DNA from: Wenzhouxiangella sp. | Lineage (GTDB): Bacteria; Pseudomonadota; Gammaproteobacteria; Xanthomonadales; Wenzhouxiangellaceae | Assembly (NCBI GenBank): GCA_021767625.1 | Contig: JAASTB010000062.1 | Span: forward strand, 1 to 9,348 | Direction of reading: 5' to 3' | DNA length: 9,348 nt | In this document: piece by piece, positions 1 through 6,980 of the stretch | How the letters are laid out: each line of letters starts with the position of its first letter | How positions within the stretch are numbered: position 1 is the first letter of the stretch | Translations under genes and position numbers: made by a program | Notes under the pieces: generated by a model | Told to the model about the DNA's origin: nothing | What the model saw: only the letters and a program-made list of their open reading frames with translations | Database searches by the model: none

Positions 1-1379
1 ACGGCAAGGATCAGGCCGGTCATCATGGCCGGCGCCGACAGCGGCACGACCACCTTCCAGAGCGTCTCCCACTTGGTCGCCCCCAGGGCCAGCGAACCCT
101 CGCGCACCGAGCGCGGAATCCGTGCCAGGCCTTCCTCGGTCGAAACGATCACCACCGGCAGCGTCAGAAGCGCCAGGGTGAGCGAAGCCCAGAACAGGCC
201 GGGCGTGCCGAAGGTGGGCGCGGGAAGCCGCTCCGGGAAGAACATCTCGTCGATGCTGCCGCCGAGCAAGTACACGAAAAAGCCGAGCCCGAACACGCCG
301 AAAACGATCGAAGGAACGCCGGCCAGGTTGTAGACCGACACCCGAATCATGCGCAGTATCGGCCCCTGTCGCGCGTACTCGCGCAGGTAGATCGCGGCGA
401 GCACGCCGAAGGGCGTGACGAGGACCGACATGATCAGCACCATGACGACAGTCCCGAAAATCGCCGGAAAGATACCGCCCTCTGTGTTGGCTTCTCGGGG
501 GTAGCCCGTCAGAAAGTCGGCGATGCGATGCCAGTAGAACCCAAGCTTGCCCCCCAGTCCGAGCGCATTGTTCTTCGACGCCATCACGACCTGATCGAGA
601 CTGATCGCGACTTCCCGGCCGTCGGCGGTGCGGGCGTAGAGCACGTCACGCTCGGCTCTCGCCTGCAGGTCGTTGCGCTGGGCGCGGAGATCCTCGTACT
701 CCTTCTCGAGCGCGGCGCGGCGGGCCGCAAGGTCCGCCATGACCGCTTCTCGTTCGGCCCCCGTCACGCCGTAGTGTTCCAGGCCGCGCTCTTCGAGACG
801 GATATCCTCGAGCTGATTGTTGATTCGCCCGATCTCGCGGCGTTCGATGCGATCGATCTGCGCATGCAGCTCGTTGGCGCGCGCGATTCGCGACTGGAAT
901 TCGGTCCAGAGCCCTTCGGCCTCGGCAACCGTCTCGCCGTCCTCCTCGATCCGCAGCGGGTAGCCGTAGAAGTTCCCCCACTCACGGCGCTCGATCATCA
1001 TCGCGTCTTCGGGGTAGCGCCATTCGCCCAGCGCGGGCTCTAGGTGCCAGACGAAGTCGCGCCCGGTCAGGTCGCGGTTGCCCACCTTGAAGAGGTGGCG
1101 GGTGATGACCTGCGTATCCTCGTCGATCAATTCCCCGGCCTCGCGAACACGATCCGCCGGCAGGGTCTCGCTGTCGACCGTCTCGCCGAGAATCACCGAC
1201 TGACTTCCGTCGACCGCCGTCACGGTGGTCTCCACCAACGGCGCCGGCCAGAAATGGCTGAACCCGCGAACGGCGATCAGCAGAAGCAGGCCGACCACCA
1301 TGATGACCGAAATACTCAGCGCACCGCCGATCATCCAGATCCACGGATCGCCTGACTTGAACCACTCTCTGAATTTCAT
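1..1379 (-). CDS. pstA: PstA, phosphate ABC transporter permease, enlarged variant; 3' end cut by window edge
   Basis: PstA is one of the two inner-membrane channel subunits of the PstSCAB high-affinity phosphate importer. 459 codons are visible from ATG at 1379; the C-terminal end lies off the left edge. TM1 is about residues 16-37. A long periplasmic insert follows (about 40-300), of which roughly 155-245 is rich in E, R, A, L and Q and looks like a coiled coil. The permease core starts near 305. The EAA-type loop that contacts the ATPase is seen as REGSLALGATKWETLWKVV (about 426-444). E. coli PstA (about 296 aa) lacks the insert; Vibrio/Pseudomonas-type PstA proteins of over 500 aa have one. 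The gene begins 10 nt after the pstC stop, so it is co-transcribed. The start is the first ATG, but the GAAGGA upstream touches it with no spacer, so translation may rely on coupling. The next in-frame Met, residue 16, lies inside TM1. The family call is secure; the function of the insert is unknown. Confidence 0.95.
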   Translation of the reverse strand, partial: MKFREWFKSGDPWIWMIGGALSISVIMVVGLLLLIAVRGFSHFWPAPLVETTVTAVDGSQSVILGETVDSETLPADRVREAGELIDEDTQVITRHLFKVGNRDLTGRDFVWHLEPALGEWRYPEDAMMIERREWGNFYGYPLRIEEDGETVAEAEGLWTEFQSRIARANELHAQIDRIERREIGRINNQLEDIRLEERGLEHYGVTGAEREAVMADLAARRAALEKEYEDLRAQRNDLQARAERDVLYARTADGREVAISLDQVVMASKNNALGLGGKLGFYWHRIADFLTGYPREANTEGGIFPAIFGTVVMVLIMSVLVTPFGVLAAIYLREYARQGPILRMIRVSVYNLAGVPSIVFGVFGLGFFVYLLGGSIDEMFFPERLPAPTFGTPGLFWASLTLALLTLPVVIVSTEEGLARIPRSVREGSLALGATKWETLWKVVVPLSAPAMMTGLILA

Positions 1380-1389
1380 TCCTTCGGAC

Positions 1390-3690
1390 TCACAAATTGC
1401 TGTAGCGGGCGCGCAATCGCTGGCGCACGATTTCGGCGATTGTGTTGACGATGAAGGTCATCGCGAAGAGCACCAGCCCGGCCATGAACAGGATCCGGAA
1501 ATGCGTCGAGTTCACCGCCGTCTCTGGCAATTCAACCGCGATATTGGCGGAAAGCGTACGCATGCCTTCGAAGATGTTGAAATTGACCACCGGGCTGTTT
1601 CCGGTCGCCATGAGCACGATCATGGTCTCGCCCACGGCGCGGCCGAAACCGATCATGACCGCCGAGAAGATGCCCGGACTGGCCGTCAGCAGGATAACTC
1701 GCGTGACCGTCTGCCAGGGCGTGGCACCCAGCGCCAGCGAACCCTGGGTGAGGTGCTTGGGCACGGTGAACACGGCGTCCTCGGCGATCGAGAAGATGGT
1801 CGGGATCACGGCGAAGCCCATGGCGATGCCGACCACCAGCGCATTCCGCTGGTCATAGGTAATGCCCATGTCGGTAAACCACTGACGCATCGATCCGTCG
1901 AAGAACCAGATCTCGATGATCGGGGACAGCTCGACCAGGCCCCAGACCAGCAGGCAGATGATCGGCATCAGGATCACCGCCTCCCAACCGCCCGGAATGC
2001 GGTTCCGCACGCTTCTGGGCAGCTGGGCCCAGGCCCAGGCGAACAGGAGGAAGGCCAGGGGCAGCCCGACCAGCACCGTGAAGACGACCGGGATGTGGTT
2101 CTCGAGGAACGGGGCCAGCCACAGGCCGGCCAGGAAGCCGAGAATCACGGTCGGAAGGGCTTCCATCACCTCGATGGTGGGTTTGACCATGCCGCGCAGC
2201 TTCGGCGACATGAAATACGCGGTATAGACGGCGCCGGCGATTGCCAGGGGCATGGCGAACAGCATGGCGAAAAACGCCGCCTTGAGCGTACCGACGGTCA
2301 ACGGCACCATCGAGTACTTGGGCTCGAAGCTGTCGCTGCCCGACGAAGCCTGCCAGACATACTCCGGATCGGAGCGGCCTTCGTACCAGACCTTGCCCCA
2401 CAGCGCCTTCAAGGACGCCTCGGGGTGCTCGTTCCACAAGTCCAGTTGCGTCAACTCGCCGGCCTCGTCTTCGACGATGATGCGGTTGTTGACCGGCGAA
2501 ACGCCTACATGCACGAGAGGTTGCTCGGACACGCGCTCCAGCAGCAGTGTGCGAGCCGAGGTGCCGTAGTGCACCCCGAGGTGTCCGGTATCGTCCACGG
2601 CCACGAAACCCTTGCGGGCGTACTCGGCCTGGATGTCGGTAATCGCACCCGGCTGCTGCTCAAAATCGCGCGCGCGGGCCAGGAAGAAGATGTTGTCGCC
2701 GGCGTCTTCGGTCTCGTCGCGGACAAGAAACCACTGCGACAGCCGACCCTCGGACGTTCCGGCAATGATCGAGAACGTCCCGTTGAGATACTGGAGCGTC
2801 GTGATTTCCTCCTCGCCCGAGGTCACGTGCCGGCGGTCGCGAACGACCGCTTGTGCGGGATTGGCGATATCCCAGTAAACCAGGTGACCGTCGACGTCGG
2901 CGCCGATCAGGTTCCAGAGGTTTGCGCTGAGCTGTAGATGCGTGACCGGCTCGGGCGCGGCAGGCAACTCGAAGGCCTGCCGGCGCACCTCGCGCTCACC
3001 GGTCAGAAAGCCGGTGCTGACGCGGAATCGCACGAACGTCATCCGACCGTCGACGGTCCGGGCCGCGACGCCGATGTCGTCGCGGGAATGCTGCACGGCG
3101 ATGGTTTCCAGCGCCGCGCCGTCGTCATCCACGACCACGGGGTCGGCACCGACGGGAAACTCGGGCGCCGGGACCACCCGGCGCACGCCGGCCTCGGGAA
3201 ACTGCAGTTCAAAGCCGTGCCGGACGATGATGGCCGTGCCGTCGCTCAAGCCGAATGTGACCAGGCGTGCACGCGGCTCCCCGTTACCGACGCTGGTCAC
3301 CTCCACGCCTTCGGGCACGGCCAGGTCCACCCGGCGAATGACCTCGCCGTCACCCAGGTGGAAATAGACCAGTCGGCCGTCGCGGCTGTAACGCATGCCG
3401 ATTTCGCCGTAGCGCTCGAGCGCCAGGTACACCGGCTCCGAGCCCTGCGTTCCTTCCACCACGTAGCTGGATTCGGCATCCACGGACGCCCCCTTGAGCA
3501 GCGGAAAGACCTCGCTGAACAGGTAGACGAAAATCAGCGCCAGGGCCACGACCACGCCGCCGCCACCGGCTCGCACCATCCAGCGGGCGGCGCCGTCGGC
3601 AAGGTATCTGCGACGCCGACGCCGCGCCATCGCGTCGGCGCTCGGCAGGAAGCTCGTCCGCTCGCCGGCTGTATTGGCGTTGCTGTTCAT
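1390..3690 (-). CDS. pstC: PstC, phosphate ABC transporter permease with large periplasmic beta-propeller-like insert
   Basis: PstC is the partner of PstA in the inner-membrane phosphate channel. The protein is 766 aa against about 319 in E. coli. It has an Arg-rich cytoplasmic N-terminus (RRRRRR at 23-28), TM1 at about 43-63, then about 390 periplasmic residues (65-455). These contain repeated short beta-rich blades ending in D-G-x-L/M or W-D-like turns (SRDGRLVYF, VDGRMTFVRF, VDGHLVYWDI, SEGRLSQWF, DTGHLGVHYG), which suggests a WD40-like propeller. The permease core runs from about 461 to 766 with several TM helices. The EAA loop is QGSLALGATPWQTVTRVI (649-666), followed by GFGRAVGETMIVLMATGN. 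I chose ATG 3690 because AAAAGGG lies 7 nt upstream; an ATG at 3729 would add 13 unconvincing residues. The gene lies 115 nt after pstS, behind a GC hairpin, and 10 nt before pstA. The identification is secure; the fold and role of the insert are inference. Confidence 0.96.
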   Translation of the reverse strand: MNSNANTAGERTSFLPSADAMARRRRRRYLADGAARWMVRAGGGGVVVALALIFVYLFSEVFPLLKGASVDAESSYVVEGTQGSEPVYLALERYGEIGMRYSRDGRLVYFHLGDGEVIRRVDLAVPEGVEVTSVGNGEPRARLVTFGLSDGTAIIVRHGFELQFPEAGVRRVVPAPEFPVGADPVVVDDDGAALETIAVQHSRDDIGVAARTVDGRMTFVRFRVSTGFLTGEREVRRQAFELPAAPEPVTHLQLSANLWNLIGADVDGHLVYWDIANPAQAVVRDRRHVTSGEEEITTLQYLNGTFSIIAGTSEGRLSQWFLVRDETEDAGDNIFFLARARDFEQQPGAITDIQAEYARKGFVAVDDTGHLGVHYGTSARTLLLERVSEQPLVHVGVSPVNNRIIVEDEAGELTQLDLWNEHPEASLKALWGKVWYEGRSDPEYVWQASSGSDSFEPKYSMVPLTVGTLKAAFFAMLFAMPLAIAGAVYTAYFMSPKLRGMVKPTIEVMEALPTVILGFLAGLWLAPFLENHIPVVFTVLVGLPLAFLLFAWAWAQLPRSVRNRIPGGWEAVILMPIICLLVWGLVELSPIIEIWFFDGSMRQWFTDMGITYDQRNALVVGIAMGFAVIPTIFSIAEDAVFTVPKHLTQGSLALGATPWQTVTRVILLTASPGIFSAVMIGFGRAVGETMIVLMATGNSPVVNFNIFEGMRTLSANIAVELPETAVNSTHFRILFMAGLVLFAMTFIVNTIAEIVRQRLRARYSNL

Positions 3691-3697
3691 CACGAAA

Positions 3698-3704
3698 CCC
3701 TTTT
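3698..3704 (-). promoter_or_regulatory. Ribosome binding site deciding the pstC start
   Basis: On the minus strand AAAAGGG lies 7 nt before ATG 3690. No comparable purine run is visible at good spacing before the alternative upstream ATG at 3729, so the 766-residue form is preferred. Confidence 0.6.
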
Positions 3705-3756
3705 CAATGCTTCGGCTGTTTCGGGGCATTCATGCCGGCTTGGCGCCGAATCAAAT

Positions 3757-3778
3757 GGCCCCGGCGGAAACCGGGGCC
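3757..3778 (-). terminator. Strong GC hairpin between pstS and pstC (attenuator or mRNA-stabilising stem)
   Basis: GGCCCCGG (3757-3764) and CCGGGGCC (3771-3778) form a perfect 8-bp GC-only stem with a 6-nt loop, 28 nt past the pstS stop. On the minus-strand transcript it is followed by AUUUGAUU rather than a clean U tract, so full termination is unlikely. Partial termination or protection of the pstS mRNA 3' end would let the binding protein outnumber the permeases, as is usual for such operons. The structure is seen directly; its effect is inferred. Confidence 0.6.
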
Positions 3779-3805
3779 GATGGCTCTGCATGCAGCCCGG
3801 GAGAC

Positions 3806-4780
3806 TTACTCGATGCCCAGCTGCGCGCGGATTCGCGCCGCGGCCGACTCCGGCAACGGGATGTAGCCGTCACGCAGGACGACTTCCTGTCCCTGGCGTG
3901 AGAGTACCAGGCGGAAGAACTCCCGCTCGAGCGGCGGCAGTTCGCGATTGGGCTGCTTGTTGACGTAGACGAGCAAAAGGCGCGAAAGCGGGTAACGGCC
4001 GTTGGCGCCGTTCTCGGCGGTAGGCCCGAAGCACTGGTCGCCGCCGACTTCGGTCAGCTCGATCGCCTTCACACCCGAGGTGTTGTAGCCGATACCCGAG
4101 TAACCGATGCCGTTGAGCGACTCGGTCACGCCCTGCACGACCGAGGCCGAACCGGGCTGCTCGTTGATCGAGGGCTTGAAGTCGCCCCCGCACAGGGCGT
4201 TGTCCTTGAAGAATCCGTAGGTTCCGGACACGGCGTTGCGGCTGTAGAGCGTGAAGTCGCGGTTGGCCCAGTCGCCTTCGAGCCCCAGCTGGCCCCAGCG
4301 CGTGACATCGTCGGGCGCGCCGCAGCGTCGGCCCACGGAAAACACCGCGTCGACCTGCTCCATCTTCATGCACTCGATGGGATTGTCCTTGTTGACGTAG
4401 ACCGCCAGCACGTCGATCGCGGTGCCGACCTGGGTCGGCGGATAGCCGTGCTTTTCCTCGAAGGCCTGGATTTCGGACGAGCGCATCGGGCGGCTCATCG
4501 GGCCGAAGTTGGCCGTGCCTTCGGTCAGGGCCGGCGGCGCGGTCGAGGAGCCGGCGCCCTGGATCTGGATATTGACGTTGGGATAGTAATCCTGGAACTC
4601 CTCGGCCCACAGCGTCATCAGGTTGTTGAGCGTGTCCGAACCGATGGACGACAGGTTGCCCGAAATACCGGAAACCGGCTCGTAGTCCGGCAGCGCCGGA
4701 TCGACTTCGGCCTGGGAAAAGGCCTGGCCGCTGGCCAGGACGGCGGCAACGGCGGAATACTTGAACAGGTGCTTGATCAT
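3806..4780 (-). CDS. pstS: PstS, periplasmic phosphate-binding protein
   Basis: PstS captures inorganic phosphate in the periplasm and delivers it to PstC/PstA. The protein is 324 aa. It starts with a Sec signal peptide (MIKHLFK, hydrophobic core about 9-18), with cleavage probable after A20 or after SQA at 24. Phosphate-ligand motifs of the family are present: IGSDT (46-50), GAGSSTAPPAL (75-84), GPMSRPM (93-99) and SRNAVSGTYGFF (180-191). Four cysteines (137, 153, 197, 250) remain in the mature protein and could form disulfides. The spacing of the GSD and GSST motifs resembles the larger PstS-like proteins of Pseudomonas-type bacteria rather than E. coli PstS. AAGGAG at 4791-4796 is 10 nt before the ATG and supports this start. 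A Pho box lies just upstream. The gene is the first of pstS-pstC-pstA and follows phoR by 61 nt. Confidence 0.96.
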   Translation of the reverse strand: MIKHLFKYSAVAAVLASGQAFSQAEVDPALPDYEPVSGISGNLSSIGSDTLNNLMTLWAEEFQDYYPNVNIQIQGAGSSTAPPALTEGTANFGPMSRPMRSSEIQAFEEKHGYPPTQVGTAIDVLAVYVNKDNPIECMKMEQVDAVFSVGRRCGAPDDVTRWGQLGLEGDWANRDFTLYSRNAVSGTYGFFKDNALCGGDFKPSINEQPGSASVVQGVTESLNGIGYSGIGYNTSGVKAIELTEVGGDQCFGPTAENGANGRYPLSRLLLVYVNKQPNRELPPLEREFFRLVLSRQGQEVVLRDGYIPLPESAAARIRAQLGIE

Positions 4781-4813
4781 CTCGATCGGACTCCTTGGGA
4801 AATCTGCTTGCGC

Positions 4814-4819
4814 ATTCTA
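4814..4819 (-). promoter_or_regulatory. Candidate -10 element of the pstS promoter
   Basis: The minus strand reads TAGAAT (5/6 match to TATAAT), giving a predicted transcript start near 4807 and a leader of about 27 nt that keeps the AAGGAG site. It touches the last base of the Pho box, which is closer than the roughly 10-nt spacing in E. coli Pho promoters, so the assignment is tentative. No good -35 is visible, as expected for a PhoB-dependent promoter. Confidence 0.35.
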
Positions 4820-4847
4820 TGACTGAAAAATGACAGTTCGATTACAC
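4819..4847 (-). promoter_or_regulatory. Pho box (PhoB operator) for pstS, two strong half-sites plus one weaker
   Basis: The minus strand reads CTGTCAT-TTTT-CAGTCAT (4836-4819): two PhoB half-sites in direct repeat with an 11-nt period and an AT-only spacer, an almost ideal match to the E. coli consensus. Exactly one period upstream is GTGTAAT (4847-4841), 5/7 to the half-site, which includes the phoR stop codon TAA (4844-4842). It lies 39 nt upstream of the pstS ATG, so PhoB-P activation of pstSCA under phosphate limitation is predicted. Confidence 0.9.
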
Positions 4848-6158
4848 GGCGCTGCTGCGGCGCTGGCGTGTCGCACAGGCCCGCTCTGAAGGGAACACGC
4901 AGCGGAAGATGCTCCCCACGCCCGGCTCGGATTCGACGTCCAGTTCCGCGCCGTGGCGCTTGAGCACGTGCTTGACGATTGCCAGCCCGAGCCCCGTACC
5001 GCCCTGGGCACGGCTGTGCGAACTGTCGACCCGGTAGAAACGCTGGGTAATGAACGGCAAATGCCGGCGATCGATGCCCACGCCCTGGTCCTGGACCTCG
5101 AAAACCAGGCCGCCGTCGTCCGCCTCGTGCCAGCGCACCGTCACCGGGCGCCCCGCCTCGCTGTAGCGAAAGGCGTTGATGACCAGGTTCGAAAGGGCGC
5201 TGTATAGCTCGTTTTCCACGCCGTGGAGACAGCGCTCGGTCTCGATGTCGATATCGAGCGGGTGCGCCTCGGCGTCGGCGAGCACGGCATCGCGACCCAG
5301 ACGGCGGATCAGCGCGGGCATGTCGACCGGGCTGTCCATCGGCGCATCGCTCTCCTCGGTTTCCAGGCGCGACAGTTCAAGCAGGTCGTTGACGAGGTTG
5401 TTCATGCGCTGGCATTGCGCGCGCATCTGTTTTACCGGCCCGCGCCAGGCCGGATCCAGCTCCCGATCCTCGACCATCGAGTCCAGATATCCGCCCAGGA
5501 CCGTCAAGGGAGAGCGCAATTCGTGCGAGGCGTTGGCGACGAAATCCCGCCGCATGGCCTGGAGCCGGTGCAGGCGCGTCACGTCGCGAATCAGCATGAG
5601 GTACTGCTCGTCGCCGTAGGGCACGATGCGGAGCATGAGCCGCCGCGTCGGGTCGATCGGCGAGGGAATCTCGAGCGAGCGCTCGAAGTCGCCTGCATCG
5701 ATGTAGGCCACCATTCGCGGGCTGCGGATGAGGTTGGAAATCGGCTGGCCGAAATCACTCCGGCTGGTCAGCCCCGCGAGCGTGCACGCGGCCTGGTTGT
5801 ACCACAGGATCCGGAATTCCCGGTCCAGCACCAGCGTGCCGTCGGGCATGGCCGCCGTCGCCTCCCGGAATTCACGGATTACGGCCGCCAGCCGCCGCTT
5901 GCTCAGGTGGTGGCGGCGACGGAGTCGGTAGTAGTCGTCGAACAGCTGTCCCCAGACCCCCCAGGAAGACGGCGGATTTCGCCGCCGGCTGCGCAACCAA
6001 CTGTCGAGGCGGTAGAGCTGGTGGCACCAACGACCGAAAAGGATCGCCAGGGCCAGGAGCAGGAACCAGGGAAGGCCCCCGAAAAAGAACGCCAGCACGA
6101 GGGCTCCGGCCAGCAGGGCGGCAAGGAAAAGCAGCTCGCTGACCCACGCCCTCGACAT
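4842..6158 (-). CDS. phoR: PhoR, phosphate-regulon sensor histidine kinase
   Basis: PhoR is the inner-membrane histidine kinase/phosphatase that phosphorylates PhoB when phosphate is scarce. The protein is 438 aa, close to the usual length (E. coli 431). The N-terminus has two hydrophobic helices (about 8-26 and 30-42) with almost no periplasmic loop, as in E. coli PhoR, followed by an Arg-rich linker. A PAS domain spans about 92-195 (MPDGTLVLD, ILWYNQAA). HisKA has the H-box FVANASHELRSPLTVL with H212 as the phosphorylation site. The HATPase domain shows the N-box NLVINAFRYS (N328), G1 DQGVGI (357-362) and G2 GGTGLGL (386-392). The ATG shares one base with the phoB stop (TGATG), so translation is coupled. 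The lack of a sensory loop fits sensing through the Pst complex and PhoU rather than direct phosphate binding. No terminator is visible after it. Confidence 0.97.
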   Translation of the reverse strand: MSRAWVSELLFLAALLAGALVLAFFFGGLPWFLLLALAILFGRWCHQLYRLDSWLRSRRRNPPSSWGVWGQLFDDYYRLRRRHHLSKRRLAAVIREFREATAAMPDGTLVLDREFRILWYNQAACTLAGLTSRSDFGQPISNLIRSPRMVAYIDAGDFERSLEIPSPIDPTRRLMLRIVPYGDEQYLMLIRDVTRLHRLQAMRRDFVANASHELRSPLTVLGGYLDSMVEDRELDPAWRGPVKQMRAQCQRMNNLVNDLLELSRLETEESDAPMDSPVDMPALIRRLGRDAVLADAEAHPLDIDIETERCLHGVENELYSALSNLVINAFRYSEAGRPVTVRWHEADDGGLVFEVQDQGVGIDRRHLPFITQRFYRVDSSHSRAQGGTGLGLAIVKHVLKRHGAELDVESEPGVGSIFRCVFPSERACATRQRRSSAV

Positions 6159-6856
6159 CAGGCCGCTTGCACCGCCGAAAACCGGTAGCCCGCGCCGCGT
6201 ACCGTCTGGATATAGCTGTCGAAGCCCAGCGGCGCCAGCGCCTTCCTCAGGCGCAGAACGTGGACGTCGACGGTGCGCTCTTCGATGTAGACGCCGCCGC
6301 CCCAGACGTAGTCGAGCAGTTGTGTGCGCGAGTAGACGCGATCCTGGTGGGTCATGAAGAAGCGCAGCATGCGAAACTCCGTCGGTCCCAGGTCGATCGG
6401 CTTGCCGTTACCCGTCACCCGGTGGCTTGCGGTGTTGAGCACCAGGCCGTCGACCTCGATTTCCTCGTCGGCACCGCCCGGCGCGGTTCGCCGCAGCAGC
6501 GCATTGATTCGCGCGATCAACTCGCGGGCGCCGAAAGGCTTGGTGACGTAGTCGTCCGCCCCGCTGTCGAGACCGCGTACCTTGTCGTCTTCCATGGTAC
6601 GCGCGGTCAGCATGATGATGGGCAGGTCGCGGGTCATTTCATCGCGGCGAAGACTGCGCGCCAGCTCGACGCCGCTGGTGTCGGGCAACATCCAGTCGAG
6701 CAGGAGCAGGTCGGGCAGGTCGTCGGCGATGCGCACGCGGGCGGTCTGGCAATCTCCCGCCTCGACCACGCGGAAACCCGAGCGCTCCAGATTGAAGACG
6801 ATCATGTCGCGAATCGCCTCGTCGTCTTCCACTACCAGGATGGTCTGGGTATTCAT
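6158..6856 (-). CDS. phoB: PhoB, phosphate-regulon response regulator (OmpR family)
   Basis: PhoB is the DNA-binding activator of the phosphate regulon and binds tandem Pho boxes when phosphorylated by PhoR. The protein is 232 aa (E. coli 229). The receiver domain (1-122) has acidic residues D11/D12, phospho-acceptor D54 in LLLLDWMLPD, T84 in IMLTAR and K106 in VTKPF. The C-terminal winged helix (about 132-232) has the recognition helix near RTVDVHVLRLRKAL (194-207) and the closing wing TVRGAGYRF. I placed the start at ATG 6856 because AAGG lies 6 nt upstream; an in-frame TTG at 6874 would add six residues and overrun that site. phoR follows with a 1-nt overlap. A four-half-site Pho array lies 43 nt upstream, which predicts positive autoregulation. 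Confidence 0.97.
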   Translation of the reverse strand: MNTQTILVVEDDEAIRDMIVFNLERSGFRVVEAGDCQTARVRIADDLPDLLLLDWMLPDTSGVELARSLRRDEMTRDLPIIMLTARTMEDDKVRGLDSGADDYVTKPFGARELIARINALLRRTAPGGADEEIEVDGLVLNTASHRVTGNGKPIDLGPTEFRMLRFFMTHQDRVYSRTQLLDYVWGGGVYIEERTVDVHVLRLRKALAPLGFDSYIQTVRGAGYRFSAVQAA

Positions 6857-6862
6857 GGCAAG

Positions 6863-6866
6863 CCTT
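6863..6866 (-). promoter_or_regulatory. Ribosome binding site deciding the phoB start
   Basis: AAGG lies 6 nt before ATG 6856. It sits inside the near-palindrome GCAAGGCTTGC and supports MNTQTILVVEDD as the N-terminus over the upstream TTG. Confidence 0.55.
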
Positions 6867-6880
6867 GCAGTCAACCTGGC

Positions 6881-6886
6881 ATCATT
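6881..6886 (-). promoter_or_regulatory. Candidate -10 element of the phoB promoter
   Basis: The minus strand reads AATGAT (4/6 match to TATAAT), 13 nt downstream of the last Pho half-site, roughly the geometry of PhoB-activated promoters where the Pho box replaces the -35. The match is weak and chosen mainly by position. Confidence 0.3.
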
Positions 6887-6899
6887 GCAGCAGCGTCAT

Positions 6900-6939
6900 G
6901 TGACAGTCCCATGACATGAGGGTGACAGGCTCTCTACAG
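6900..6939 (-). promoter_or_regulatory. Pho box array (PhoB operator) upstream of phoB, four half-sites at 11-nt period
   Basis: In transcription order the minus strand carries CTGTAGA (6939-6933), CTGTCAC (6928-6922), ATGTCAT (6917-6911) and CTGTCAC (6906-6900), each separated by 4 nt, so all four keep an exact 11-nt register. The last three match the PhoB half-site at 6 of 7 or at all positions, allowing C or T at the end; the first is weaker (4/7). The spacers (CCTC, GGGA) are GC-richer than the AT spacers of E. coli. This predicts cooperative PhoB binding and phoBR autoregulation. Confidence 0.88.
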
Positions 6940-6980
6940 TTGCCTTTTTACTCCGATCGAGCCGTGTTTTCCAGCCGCCC

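Noticed and set aside
1225..2937. 570-codon open frame on the plus strand
   Set aside because: It is antisense to pstC and pstA, its product is dominated by H, D, Q, R and G in low-complexity runs, and it has no family motif. Long antisense frames are expected in GC-rich coding DNA.
3691..3729. ATG 3729 as pstC start
   Set aside because: The 13 extra residues lack family support, and AAAAGGG lies inside this stretch at ideal spacing for ATG 3690.
2938..3963. 341-codon plus-strand frame
   Set aside because: It is antisense to pstC and the pstS end, with no recognisable domain and no ribosome binding context.
4801..4806. CAGATT-like -10 for pstS
   Set aside because: It matches only 3/6 and would start transcription inside the Shine-Dalgarno site.
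5223..6188. 321-codon plus-strand frame
   Set aside because: It lies antisense to phoR, whose kinase motifs are intact; the composition is typical of a shadow frame.
6857..6874. TTG 6874 as phoB start
   Set aside because: It would add six residues and place the AAGG site inside the gene; ATG 6856 gives the canonical PhoB N-terminus.
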